A stretch of 64,000 nt of DNA from positions 62,001 to 126,000 of the forward strand of contig JAGCOF010000002.1 in NCBI GenBank assembly GCA_017645585.1, in the 5' to 3' direction. Origin of the DNA: Bacteroidales bacterium (GTDB lineage: Bacteria; Bacteroidota; Bacteroidia; Bacteroidales; P3). Numbering within the stretch: position 1 is the stretch's first letter; every line of letters begins with the position of its first letter. The position numbers and the translations under genes were made by a program. The notes below the pieces were generated by a model, which worked only from the letters and a program-made list of their open reading frames with translations, was not told where the DNA came from and did not search any database. Shown here piece by piece: positions 34,940-43,376 of this stretch.

Positions 34940-35902
34940 ATGATTGAAACGACTACGGAGAGGATTTTCTCGCTTGAAGAGATTGATTACGCGCGCTTTT
35001 GGGGTCAGAACGACCGCCTGCTGGAGTTTATCAAGCTGCTGTTTCCCAAGCTGAAGCTCATCGCCCGAGGCGACATGCTGAAGGCCATCGGCTCGGAGGA
35101 GGACATCGAATGGTTCGACGGCAAGCTGCAGGCCATGATGACCTATTACGACAAGTTCGGCCGCATCACGGAGAACGCCATCATGGGCATCATGGAAAAC
35201 GGCGGCGGCAGTCCCGAGGCGGAGGTGAGCGACGAGGTGCTGGTGCACGGCCGCAACGGGCTGCTCATCAAGGCCCGCACGCCCAACCAGCAGCGGCTGG
35301 TACGCTCAGTATATGAGCACGATATGGTGTTCGCCATAGGTCCCGCCGGCACCGGCAAGACCTATACGGCAGTGGCTATGGCTGTGCGTGCGCTGAAGAA
35401 CAAGGAGGTGCGCCGCATCATCCTGACGCGCCCCGCCGTGGAAGCCGGCGAAAACCTGGGCTTCCTGCCGGGCGACCTGCGTGACAAGCTGGACCCCTAC
35501 CTGCAACCCCTCTACGACGCCCTGCGCGACATGATACCGCAGCAGAAGTTGCTCTCCTATTGGGAGGACAATACCATTGAGATAGCGCCGCTGGCCTTCA
35601 TGCGTGGCCGCACGTTGGACAACGCCTTCGTCATCCTCGACGAGGCCCAGAACGCCACCTCGGCGCAGCTCAAGATGTTCCTCACCCGCATGGGCCGCAA
35701 CGCCAAGTTCGTCATCACCGGCGACCTGACGCAGGTGGACCTGCCGCGTCACCAGCAGAGCGGCCTGCTGCAGGCGGTCAATATACTGAAGGAGGTGAAG
35801 GGCATCGACATCATCGAGTTGGACAACAGCGATGTCATTCGCCACCGCCTCGTTACCGATATCATCAAGGCCTATGATAACCTACCCAAACTGCAAGATT
35901 AA
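34940..35902 (+). CDS. phoH: PhoH-like ATPase
   Basis: A 320-aa P-loop ATPase of the PhoH family. Walker A GPAGTGKT, the RPAVEAGENLGFLPGDL segment, Walker B FVILDEAQNAT and sensor VITGDLTQVDLP are all visible. The role is uncertain: an ATPase linked to RNA metabolism and, in other bacteria, phosphate starvation. The start overlaps the promoter region. Its 3' end overlaps ispE by 29 bases in another frame. Confidence 0.95.
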   Translation: MIETTTERIFSLEEIDYARFWGQNDRLLEFIKLLFPKLKLIARGDMLKAIGSEEDIEWFDGKLQAMMTYYDKFGRITENAIMGIMENGGGSPEAEVSDEVLVHGRNGLLIKARTPNQQRLVRSVYEHDMVFAIGPAGTGKTYTAVAMAVRALKNKEVRRIILTRPAVEAGENLGFLPGDLRDKLDPYLQPLYDALRDMIPQQKLLSYWEDNTIEIAPLAFMRGRTLDNAFVILDEAQNATSAQLKMFLTRMGRNAKFVITGDLTQVDLPRHQQSGLLQAVNILKEVKGIDIIELDNSDVIRHRLVTDIIKAYDNLPKLQD

Positions 35903-36653
35903 CCTCGGCCTGTATGTAGTAGGCAAACGCCCCGATGGTTACCACGACCTGGAAACCATATTCCTACCGGTACATGAGATGCACGACGAGCTGGAAATCA
36001 CCCCACTCACCACTCATCATTCATCACTCATCACTCAAGAGGGTATCACGCTCGACAACGCACCCGAGGACAACCTCTGCATGCGTGCCTGGCGGTTGCT
36101 GCACGACGAGTTCGACATCCCCGCCGTCAGTATCCGTTTGAAGAAGGGCATCCCCTTCGGCGCCGGCCTCGGTGGCGGCAGCAGCGACGCCGCCTTCACC
36201 CTCAAGATGCTCAACGAGATGTTCTCTTTGGGACTGAGCAATGGTGATTTGGAGCAACGCGCCGCCCGTCTGGGCGCCGACTGCGCCTTCTTCATCCAGA
36301 ACCGCCCCGCCTACGCCACCGGCATCGGCGACCAATTGGAGCCCCTGGAATTAAAAATCAAAAATGAAGAACTAAGAATTGAGATAGAGATTCCAGAGGG
36401 GGAACACGTGTCGACCAAAGAAGCCTACGCCGGCATCGACCTCTCATGTCTCACCTCTCACGTCTCACTGAAGGACGCCATCCATCGCCCCATCGAGGAG
36501 TGGCGCCACCTCATCGTCAACGACTTTGAGGCCTCGGTATTCCCCACCCACCCTGCCATTGCGGCCCTCAAAAACGATATGTACGCGCGCGGAGCCCTCT
36601 ATGCCAGCATGACCGGCAGCGGCGCCGCCGTCTTCGGCATCTTCCCCAGATAG
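35874..36653 (+). CDS. ispE: 4-diphosphocytidyl-2-C-methyl-D-erythritol kinase (three heptamer-array inserts)
   Basis: A 259-aa GHMP kinase of the MEP isoprenoid pathway. N-terminal CKINLGLYVVGKRPDGYHDL and the ATP loop PFGAGLGGGSSDA (94-106) are clear, and MTGSGAAVFGIF is the C-terminal GHMP motif. Three segments are written by 7-bp-period arrays: residues 44-55 (PLTTHHSSLITQ), 158-171 (around KIKNEELRIE) and 190-199 (LSCLTSHVSL). They fall between core motifs and keep the frame. Start at ATG 35874, inside the end of phoH. Confidence 0.93.
   Translation: MITYPNCKINLGLYVVGKRPDGYHDLETIFLPVHEMHDELEITPLTTHHSSLITQEGITLDNAPEDNLCMRAWRLLHDEFDIPAVSIRLKKGIPFGAGLGGGSSDAAFTLKMLNEMFSLGLSNGDLEQRAARLGADCAFFIQNRPAYATGIGDQLEPLELKIKNEELRIEIEIPEGEHVSTKEAYAGIDLSCLTSHVSLKDAIHRPIEEWRHLIVNDFEASVFPTHPAIAALKNDMYARGALYASMTGSGAAVFGIFPR
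36004..36038. repeat. 7-bp array inside ispE, first
   Basis: Five 7-mers CACTCAC, CACTCAT, CATTCAT, CACTCAT, CACTCAA, in frame. Confidence 0.85.
36348..36389. repeat. 7-bp array inside ispE, second
   Basis: Six 7-mers GAATTAA, AAATCAA, AAATGAA, GAACTAA, GAATTGA, GATAGAG; same type as at the engB/dacB and tsaE junctions. Confidence 0.85.
36441..36468. repeat. 7-bp array inside ispE, third
   Basis: Four 7-mers CTCTCAT, GTCTCAC, CTCTCAC, GTCTCAC; same type as the hairpin arms near 33.6 and 53.05 kb. Confidence 0.85.
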
Positions 36654-36699
36654 ACATTTTTTTTACTCTCGCTGTCAGATTTTGGCCTCACAAGGGGTA

Positions 36700-37836
36700 A
36701 TGTATATGTGTATGGAACGACATAAGACATTCACCGACTTACTGAGAGGCTATTCCGACCTTATCTGGAGCATGTGCCACCACGCTGCACACGGCGACCT
36801 TGAGCAGTGCCGCGACCTGTTCCAGGATGTGTCGTTGCGTCTCTGGCAGCATTTCGGCGAACTACGTCCCGACGCCCAACCGCACGAAAAGAAAGCCTGG
36901 GTGGAGTGGCAGACACGTCACGTGTTGGAGCATGCCGCCCGTCGTCAGCGTCCAGAGCCAATGGGCGAACTGCCCGAACAACCCGACGGCGACGCTTTAG
37001 TCGACATCGAAATCCGCTCACTCATCAACGACCTGTTGGCACAGCTGCAACCCGACGAACGACAGTTGGTGCAGATGCGGCTGGAAGGCTATTCTGCCGG
37101 TGAGATTGCCGACAAGATGGGGATCAGCCGCGATACTGTCTATCAGCGCATACACCGGACACTGTTGAAGGCCCGCAGAGTGCTGATAGTAGTGCTTTTG
37201 TTGCTGTTGGCCAGCTCTATCGCCATTGCAGTGGTACCGTCATGGCGACAGTGGATCTTCGGCGCTGACGAACCTGCAACAACGGACACACTACCCATAA
37301 GCGCCCCTCCCACGCATTCCCCCGCCCCCTCACAAATCACCGACACAGTTCAAGATACCGTTGTTTCACATCATACGTGGGTTGCGCAGGAGCCTCTCCC
37401 ACACCTTGTCGCCGCAGTCGATACGGTGTTTCCTGTTCTTCCACTGACCCTTAGCGAGCCCTGCGGCTGCCCGGAAGGCTATCGCAGAAAGCCTCAGGAG
37501 GATAGCCTGGAGTATCTTTCTGATCCTTGCGAACCTATTCCCGTCGAGTTACCGGAGGCAACCATCAGGGTCGTGGGGAACAATATTGTGGTGGAAGGAG
37601 TAGGATATGAGCTTGTCGATGTATACGATGCCCACGGGCGCTTAGTAGCCACCACACAATGTAACGGCCACTGCACGCTCACCATCAGACCCGACCGCAC
37701 CTATACCTCCTCGCTTCCCTATTGGGTGCAGGTGGGCGACCGTCCACGAGAGCGCGTTTTCTTGGATGACGTACCCAAGTGGGAATGGTACGATCGTTCC
37801 CTCCCAACATCTTTCCGGCGAATATACGTTCAATAA
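36700..37836 (+). CDS. Sigma-70-like (ECF-type) protein with C-terminal membrane anchor and exported domain
   Basis: A 378-aa protein. The first 90 residues resemble sigma region 2 (DLIWSMCHHAAHGDLEQCRDLFQDV). A sigma region 4 helix-turn-helix follows (LQPDERQLVQMRLEGYSAGEIADKMGISRDTVYQRIHR, roughly 110-150). Then come one membrane helix (VLIVVLLLLLASSIAIAVV) and about 190 residues that would lie outside the inner membrane, with Cys residues (EPCGCPEG) and a small beta domain. Fusing a sigma factor to its own sensor would replace a separate anti-sigma factor. Starts at 36700, 36706 or 36712 are possible; an AAGGGG lies just upstream. It precedes lipoprotein and LRR genes it may control. Confidence 0.75.
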   Translation: MYMCMERHKTFTDLLRGYSDLIWSMCHHAAHGDLEQCRDLFQDVSLRLWQHFGELRPDAQPHEKKAWVEWQTRHVLEHAARRQRPEPMGELPEQPDGDALVDIEIRSLINDLLAQLQPDERQLVQMRLEGYSAGEIADKMGISRDTVYQRIHRTLLKARRVLIVVLLLLLASSIAIAVVPSWRQWIFGADEPATTDTLPISAPPTHSPAPSQITDTVQDTVVSHHTWVAQEPLPHLVAAVDTVFPVLPLTLSEPCGCPEGYRRKPQEDSLEYLSDPCEPIPVELPEATIRVVGNNIVVEGVGYELVDVYDAHGRLVATTQCNGHCTLTIRPDRTYTSSLPYWVQVGDRPRERVFLDDVPKWEWYDRSLPTSFRRIYVQ

Positions 37837-37867
37837 TTTCAACCTAAATACAAAAAGATATGATACA
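37806..37867 (+). repeat. Upstream repeat, first copy
   Basis: CATCTTTCCGGCGAATATACGTTCAATAAT overlaps the end of the sigma-like gene and leads into the first lipoprotein gene. A copy with two changes lies at 38368-38397 before the LRR gene. Confidence 0.7.
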
Positions 37868-38314
37868 ATGAAACACGCCAAACACTTCTTTGCGCTGCTC
37901 GCAGTTCTGACGCTTGCAGCCATATTGGGTTGCTCAGAGAAAGAGAACGATCATCCTGCAGGAAACACCCCCCCTGGACAATCCGGCACACCTGTGTCAC
38001 TTGTCGGAACGACATGGGGATGTGAGAGCGAGGTTGATGGGACGATTGATAAAACCATACTTCACTTCGTCACCGACAGTACAGGCTCGGAGCACGACTA
38101 TCTCAGCTCAAACGGACATGTCCTCGCAGATGCAACCACAGACTTTGTCTACCATTTTGATGGCCTCACACTTGCGGGAACCATACGCCTCAACTTAAAT
38201 TTTGCGCAGGAAGAGGCCTTCACCTATCACCCTGCCGACACCTCCCTGTCATACATCGGCCATGTTTTTCATCTTATGGAAGTGTCGAACAAACACCCTG
38301 CCGTGAATTTGTAA
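37868..38314 (+). CDS. Small lipoprotein, paralogue 1
   Basis: A 148-aa lipoprotein (LAAILGCSEKEND, Cys at about residue 22). The mature part has LVGTTWGCE, HFVTDSTGS and FTYHPADTSLSYIG, all echoed in the lipoprotein at 40257-40685 (LTGTAWMM, FLTDSTGI, FTYHPEDTTLTYVG). It looks like a small beta-barrel or lipocalin-like surface protein. Function unknown. Confidence 0.75.
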   Translation: MKHAKHFFALLAVLTLAAILGCSEKENDHPAGNTPPGQSGTPVSLVGTTWGCESEVDGTIDKTILHFVTDSTGSEHDYLSSNGHVLADATTDFVYHFDGLTLAGTIRLNLNFAQEEAFTYHPADTSLSYIGHVFHLMEVSNKHPAVNL

Positions 38315-38415
38315 TCAACCACACAAATATCCTACGCCCTGCCGAAAGGGAAATGGTAAGCCCATCATCTTTCCAGAGAATATACGTTCAATAATATCAC
38401 TAAATACAATTGATT

Positions 38416-40236
38416 ATGAAGAAAATTTGTACAATTTTCCTGCTATTTCTGTGCACCCATGCAATGGGACAACAGGTCTTTTTCGAAGCCGGCGGCATCG
38501 TTTACGGCATCACATCGGAGCAAACCGTGGAGGTCTTGAGCCGTTACTACCTATACAACGGCCCTTACAGCGGCAGCACCATCACCATTCCGCAGACGGT
38601 GGAGCACGACGGCGCCACCTTCACAGTAACGGCCTTAAGTGCATCAGCCTTCGAGAGCTGTACCACCGTCACAAACCTCACCCTGCCGCCCACCATCCGC
38701 AGCATTGGGTCGTATTGCTTCTACAACTGCAACTTCACCACGCTGCAGCTGCCCGACTCGCTACGGGTCATCAGCGACCATGCCTTCCTCTATTCCCATA
38801 TCGCGTCGCTGCACCTGCCGGCATGCTTCGAGGAGTATGGTGAGTGCGCCTTCTGGGCACGCAACCTGACGAGCATCACGGTAGACGAGGCCAATCCCCG
38901 CTACCAATCCATCGACGGATGGCTCTACAGCAAGGACAGCCTGACGCTCTGCATTGTCCCCACCGGTGTTTCCGGCTCTGTCAGCGTACCACCGCATGTG
39001 CGGCATCTCGGCATGATGGCTTTCGGCTTCTGCGGCCACATCACCTCGGTATCGCTGCCCGAAGGATTGACGAGCATAGGAGACTTTGCCTTCAACTGCT
39101 GCTCGGCCGTCAATAACATTGTCATCCCCTCCACCGTGACCAGCATCGGCCTCTGCCCGTTCTCCTATTGCCCGCAACTGACCAACCTCAGCATCGCCAA
39201 CGGCAACAGCCATTATGTGCTGGACGGCCTGATGCTCTACAGCACAGGCTACGACACGCTGGTTTCGTGCCACAAGTCGGGCGCCACCGTGACGCTGAAC
39301 CCCAACGTGAAAGTGCTTGGCGGCTTCGAGAACAACACCTGGGTGCGCAACATCGCCATTCCAGAGAGCGTGACCGACATCCTCGACAACTGCTTCAACG
39401 GCTGCCAGACAACCACCATCGCCCTGCCCACCCACCTGCGCACCATCGGTCGCAAGGCCTTCTCCGAAAACGACCGCCTCACTAACGTCACCATGCCGCA
39501 AACGCTGCTCACCATAGGGCAAGGGGCCTTCGAACATTGCTATTCGCTCACTTCCATCGTCATCCCCGACTCGCTGCGCGTCATTTCCAAAGAGGCCTTC
39601 AACTCGTGCATCAAACTCAGTTCCGTCAGCTGGGGCGATGCCGTCGAAGAGATTGGCGACTATGCCTTTTGGGCCATGGGGCAAATGAGCAGCACCCACA
39701 TCACGGAGCTCAACCTTCCGATATCGCTGAGAAAGGTTGGCGAATGTGCCTTCGGCGCCTGCAACAACAACCTGCGGTATGTCCATTTTTACGGTCCTGT
39801 CGACACCTTGGGCGATGCCGTGTTCAGCGGTGCCAACCTCGAACACATCATATTCTCTGCAGGCAATCCACCCGCCATCACGGAATATGGCCCGCTCTTC
39901 CAGATTGGCAGCATCGGTCGCATCTACGTCCCCTGCGGCGACCTGAACACTTGGTCCAATGACACCTATTGGAGTCAATTTGCCGACAAGATGTTTGAGG
40001 ACTGCGGATCCATCAACGACATCGCTACCGACAACATCAAGGTCTATTCGCTTAACGGTCGCATTGTGGTCGAAGGCACCGAGGGTGAAGAGATACAAGT
40101 ATTCGACATGATGGGCCGTTTGACTCAAACAATCAAGCAATCAAACAATCAAGCAATCTGCCAAGCACTTCCCTCCGGCATCTACCTCGTCCGCGTCGGC
40201 GGTCGTCCCGCCCGCAAAGTAGCCGTAATCCGATAA
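38416..40236 (+). CDS. BspA-like leucine-rich-repeat protein with T9SS sorting domain
   Basis: A 606-aa exported protein: signal peptide (ICTIFLLFLCTHAMGQ), then LRR_5/BspA-type repeats of about 23 residues (pattern ALPTHLRTIGRKAFSE, VIPDSLRVISKEAFNS), which usually mediate adhesion, and a C-terminal T9SS domain (VFDMMGRL ... GIYLVRVGGRPARKVAVIR). The loop of that domain is encoded by four 8-bp units (CAAACAAT/CAAGCAAT, 40126-40157). ATG 38416 is chosen over the upstream TTG. It is followed 20 bp later by a lipoprotein gene. Confidence 0.88.
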   Translation: MKKICTIFLLFLCTHAMGQQVFFEAGGIVYGITSEQTVEVLSRYYLYNGPYSGSTITIPQTVEHDGATFTVTALSASAFESCTTVTNLTLPPTIRSIGSYCFYNCNFTTLQLPDSLRVISDHAFLYSHIASLHLPACFEEYGECAFWARNLTSITVDEANPRYQSIDGWLYSKDSLTLCIVPTGVSGSVSVPPHVRHLGMMAFGFCGHITSVSLPEGLTSIGDFAFNCCSAVNNIVIPSTVTSIGLCPFSYCPQLTNLSIANGNSHYVLDGLMLYSTGYDTLVSCHKSGATVTLNPNVKVLGGFENNTWVRNIAIPESVTDILDNCFNGCQTTTIALPTHLRTIGRKAFSENDRLTNVTMPQTLLTIGQGAFEHCYSLTSIVIPDSLRVISKEAFNSCIKLSSVSWGDAVEEIGDYAFWAMGQMSSTHITELNLPISLRKVGECAFGACNNNLRYVHFYGPVDTLGDAVFSGANLEHIIFSAGNPPAITEYGPLFQIGSIGRIYVPCGDLNTWSNDTYWSQFADKMFEDCGSINDIATDNIKVYSLNGRIVVEGTEGEEIQVFDMMGRLTQTIKQSNNQAICQALPSGIYLVRVGGRPARKVAVIR

Positions 40237-40256
40237 ACCCACAAAACCAGAGAACA

Positions 40257-40685
40257 ATGAAACATCCCACAAAACTCCTTGTGTTCCTCGCAGTGCTGAC
40301 ACTAATGGCCACCGTAGCCTGCCATAAAGAAGACACCACTCCAACACCGCAACCGGAGCCTGGACAATTCTCACTCACAGGTACCGCCTGGATGATGGTT
40401 CAAGACGAATGGTGGACTTCCACGATGCATGTCATCGACACCAGCATCTGGCGCTTCCTGACGGATAGCACCGGAATCATCAACGAACATTACATCTACA
40501 ACGACGATGACCCTTACGGTGTTGAGACTTACCCGATGACCTATACCTTCAATGCCACCACGTTGACAGGTATCCTATACGGATACGAATATCCCCTGGA
40601 ATTCACCTATCACCCCGAGGACACCACCCTGACATATGTGGGAGGGCCTTCGGTTTATGTCTACCACCTTCTTGAAGAGCCATAA
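40257..40685 (+). CDS. Small lipoprotein, paralogue 2
   Basis: A 142-aa lipoprotein (LMATVACHKEDTT). It shares signal peptide, LTGTAW, FLTDSTG and FTYHPEDTTLTY motifs with the gene at 37868-38314, so the two arose by duplication. The flanking downstream sequence (ACACAAATG...CTACGCCCTGCCG) is also shared. It is probably surface or periplasmic; function unknown. Confidence 0.75.
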   Translation: MKHPTKLLVFLAVLTLMATVACHKEDTTPTPQPEPGQFSLTGTAWMMVQDEWWTSTMHVIDTSIWRFLTDSTGIINEHYIYNDDDPYGVETYPMTYTFNATTLTGILYGYEYPLEFTYHPEDTTLTYVGGPSVYVYHLLEEP

Positions 40686-40715
40686 AACCTCCCTCTGTGA
40701 ACTACACAAATGCCC

Positions 40716-40752
40716 TACGCCCTGCCGGACCTCGTTTCAGCAGGGCGTTTTC
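40716..40752 (+). terminator. Terminator after the lipoprotein/LRR cluster
   Basis: ACGCCCTGC (40717-40725) pairs with GCAGGGCGT (40740-40748), followed by TTTTCG. Confidence 0.75.
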
Positions 40753-40769
40753 GTTGGTCTCCGAAAATA

Positions 40770-40803
40770 TTTTTGGCCATATCAGATAATCTTCGTAATT
40801 TTG
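40770..40803 (+). promoter_or_regulatory. Promoter of fba
   Basis: TTTTTG ending near 40774 and TAATTTTG at 40796-40803, leaving a 5' UTR of about 30 nt. Confidence 0.7.
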
Positions 40804-40840
40804 CAAAATTAATTCAACAATAAATTAAAACAACAACAAT

Positions 40841-41839
40841 ATGGTAGATTACAAGAAAATAGGCCTTGTGAACACCCGCGAGATGTTCCGCAAAGCAGTC
40901 AACGGCGGCTATGCCATCCCCGCCTTCAACTTCAACAACATGGAGCAGATGCAGGCCATCATCCAGGCCGCCGTCGAAACCAAGAGCCCCGTCATCCTGC
41001 AGGTGAGCAAGGGCGCCCGCGACTACGCCAACCCCACCCTGCTGCGCTACATGGCCGAAGGTGCCGTGGAATACGCCAAGGAGCTCGGCTGCCCCAACCC
41101 GCAGATTGTGCTTCACCTCGACCACGGCGACAGCTTCGAGACCTGCAAGAGCTGCATTGACATGGGCTTCAGCAGCGTGATGTACGACGGCAGCGCCCTG
41201 CCATACGAGGAGAACATCAAGATTTCGCGCCAGGTGGTGGAGTATGCCCACAAGTATGACGTCACCGTCGAGTGCGAGCTCGGCGTGCTGGCTGGCGTTG
41301 AGGACGAGGTGGCCTCCGAGGTGAGCCACTACACCAAGCCCGAAGAGGTGATCGATTTCGCCACCCGCACCGGTTGCGACTCGCTGGCCATCAGCATCGG
41401 CACCTCGCACGGCGCCTACAAGTTCAAACCCGAGCAGTGCACCGTCGACCCCGAGACGGGCCGTCTGCTGCCTCCTCCGCTGGCTTTCGACGTGCTCGAG
41501 GCCGTCGAGAAGAAGCTTCCTGGCTTCCCCATCGTGCTGCACGGCAGCAGCTCTGTCCCCCAGGACGAGGTGGACACCATCAACGCTAACGGTGGCGCCC
41601 TGAAGGCCGCTGTGGGTATTCCCGAGGAGCAGCTGCGCAAGGCCGCCAAGAGCGCCGTCTGCAAGATTAACATCGACAGCGACAGCCGTCTGGCCATGAC
41701 CGCCGCCATCCGCAAACACATGGCCGAGCACCCCGACCACTTCGACCCGCGCCAATACCTCAAGCCCGCCCGCGAGAGCATGAAGAAGATGTACATCCAC
41801 AAGATTGTCAACGTCCTCGGCTCCAACGACAAGCTGTAA
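40841..41839 (+). CDS. fba: Class II fructose-bisphosphate aldolase
   Basis: A 332-aa zinc-dependent aldolase that splits fructose 1,6-bisphosphate. FNFNNMEQMQAII, the zinc-ligand motif HLDHGDSFE, VECELGVLAGVED and VLHGSSSVPQDE are visible, and ISIGTSHGAYKF binds phosphate. Together with pfkA it covers two consecutive glycolytic steps in the window, though from separate operons. deoD follows 1 base after its stop. Confidence 0.96.
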   Translation: MVDYKKIGLVNTREMFRKAVNGGYAIPAFNFNNMEQMQAIIQAAVETKSPVILQVSKGARDYANPTLLRYMAEGAVEYAKELGCPNPQIVLHLDHGDSFETCKSCIDMGFSSVMYDGSALPYEENIKISRQVVEYAHKYDVTVECELGVLAGVEDEVASEVSHYTKPEEVIDFATRTGCDSLAISIGTSHGAYKFKPEQCTVDPETGRLLPPPLAFDVLEAVEKKLPGFPIVLHGSSSVPQDEVDTINANGGALKAAVGIPEEQLRKAAKSAVCKINIDSDSRLAMTAAIRKHMAEHPDHFDPRQYLKPARESMKKMYIHKIVNVLGSNDKL

Positions 41840-41840
41840 T

Positions 41841-42554
41841 ATGGCCACCAACACACCGACGCCCCATATCGGGGCCAAGCTCGGCGACATTGCCGAGACC
41901 GTCATCATGGCGGGCGACCCGTTGCGCGTGAAGTTCATGGCGGAGACCTATCTGGAGGACGCCAAGCTCTTCAACCAGGTGCGCGGCATGCTGGGTTACA
42001 CCGGCACCTACCACGGACAGCGCATCAGCGTGATGGGACACGGCATGGGCGGTCCCTCGATAGGCATCTACACCTATGAGTTGTATAACTTCTACGGTGT
42101 GCAGACCATCATCCGTGTAGGCTCTGCCGGCTCCATCCAAGAAGCCCTCCATGTGGGCGACTTGGTGGTTGCCACCGGAGCCTGCACCAATTCCAACTAT
42201 GCTGCACAGTATGAGTTGCCCGGCACCTTCGCGCCCATCGCCGACTTCGAGTTGGCCCGCAAAGCTGTGGAGGCCTGCGAGCGCATGGGTTACCGCCACA
42301 TGGTGGGCAACGTGCTCTCGTCGGACACCTTCTACACCGAGAACAGTCACAACGACCGTTGGCAGCGGATGGGTGTGCTGGCCGTGGAGATGGAGATAGC
42401 CATGCTGTATATGAACGCCGCCCGTGCTGGACGGAAAGCATTGGGTATCTGCACCGTGTCGGATCACATCCTGACCGGCGAAGCCACCACTGCGGAGGAG
42501 CGCCAGACCACCTTCACCAAGATGATGGACGTGGCCTTCGCCATCGCCTGCTGA
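41841..42554 (+). CDS. deoD: Purine-nucleoside phosphorylase DeoD
   Basis: A 237-aa hexameric-type PNP for salvage of purine nucleosides. TPHIGAKLGDIAETVIMAGDP, MGHGMGGPSIGIY, VGSAGS and the VEMEIAMLY region are classic. ATG 41841 follows the fba stop directly; a longer frame would start within fba. Coupling of fba to deoD is not a pathway pair and may be simple co-transcription. Confidence 0.95.
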   Translation: MATNTPTPHIGAKLGDIAETVIMAGDPLRVKFMAETYLEDAKLFNQVRGMLGYTGTYHGQRISVMGHGMGGPSIGIYTYELYNFYGVQTIIRVGSAGSIQEALHVGDLVVATGACTNSNYAAQYELPGTFAPIADFELARKAVEACERMGYRHMVGNVLSSDTFYTENSHNDRWQRMGVLAVEMEIAMLYMNAARAGRKALGICTVSDHILTGEATTAEERQTTFTKMMDVAFAIAC

Positions 42555-42592
42555 ACGGCCTGCTGACACCGACTTATCTCCGGTCACTCTAT

Positions 42593-42646
42593 GCCCGTTC
42601 TTTGGTCGTTCTTTGGAAAAAAGCAAAGAACGACCAAAGAACGGGC
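42593..42646. repeat. Palindrome of CGTTCTTTGGT units
   Basis: Perfect 23-bp arms (42593-42615 and 42624-42646) around an 8-bp A-rich loop. Each arm is two 11-bp units (CGTTCTTTGGT, CGTTCTTTG). The architecture matches the 13662-13718 palindrome but with a different word. It may end fba-deoD transcription, though no U run follows. Confidence 0.85.
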
Positions 42647-42759
42647 GTTGTATAACCAGAGAACAATAGGAGCCATGCTGCCGGCATGCAAAAAAATATA
42701 GATACAAATACAATAAAAGGCAAGGTCCTCCGTTAAGGGGAGGATAATAATATATATAC

Positions 42760-43356
42760 ATGAAACGGATTATCACACTTACAATGCTGCTGCTGGCGGT
42801 GGGCACGGTGTCCGCGCAACAGGTGGCATCGCGCGCCAAAGCCATGCGCATGATGAGCTTCAGCCGCCCCGAGTACCAAATCAAGGACATCAAGGTCTAC
42901 ACCGACACCATGACGGTCTACTCGCTGGCCTCGTACATCATCTACCCCTTCGGCGAATGGTCGTCGGTGGAACAGTACATCACGGACAACCAGCTGAGCT
43001 GGTACCGTGAGATAGGCTACCAGAAGTACTACGACTCGATGGAGGTGAGCGTAAACCGCATGAAGCGCTACGACGACAGTTACATCGACCTCTATTACAG
43101 CATCTGGACCAAGAAGGTGGAACTGCTGGGCGGCTACATCCGCGACCCCGAAGTAACGCTGGAGAACGGCGTGCACGTGGGCATGACGAAGGACGAAGTC
43201 TTCAAGGTCTTCTTCAAGAAGTATCCCAAGTCGTACACCAGCGACGTGGCGGTGCTGAAGGTCATCAGCGGCGCCGGCGAGGTGGCCGAAATCTACACCT
43301 TCAAGGGCCAGAAACTGCGCCACATCAAGATAGAGACAGCGTATAAGTATTATTAA
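42760..43356 (+). CDS. Exported protein of unknown function
   Basis: A 198-aa protein with a signal peptide (ITLTMLLLAVGTVSAQ). The mature part (IKVYTDTMTVYSLASYIIYP ... KVELLGGYIRDPEVTLENGV ... VHVGMTKDEVFKVFF) resembles a small periplasmic beta domain; a MTKDEVF-type segment also occurs in SmpA/BamE-like folds, but this is only suggestive. A purine-rich AAGGGGAGG lies 17 nt before the ATG. Confidence 0.65.
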   Translation: MKRIITLTMLLLAVGTVSAQQVASRAKAMRMMSFSRPEYQIKDIKVYTDTMTVYSLASYIIYPFGEWSSVEQYITDNQLSWYREIGYQKYYDSMEVSVNRMKRYDDSYIDLYYSIWTKKVELLGGYIRDPEVTLENGVHVGMTKDEVFKVFFKKYPKSYTSDVAVLKVISGAGEVAEIYTFKGQKLRHIKIETAYKYY

Positions 43357-43376
43357 ACTGAAAGTATTAAGCTGTG

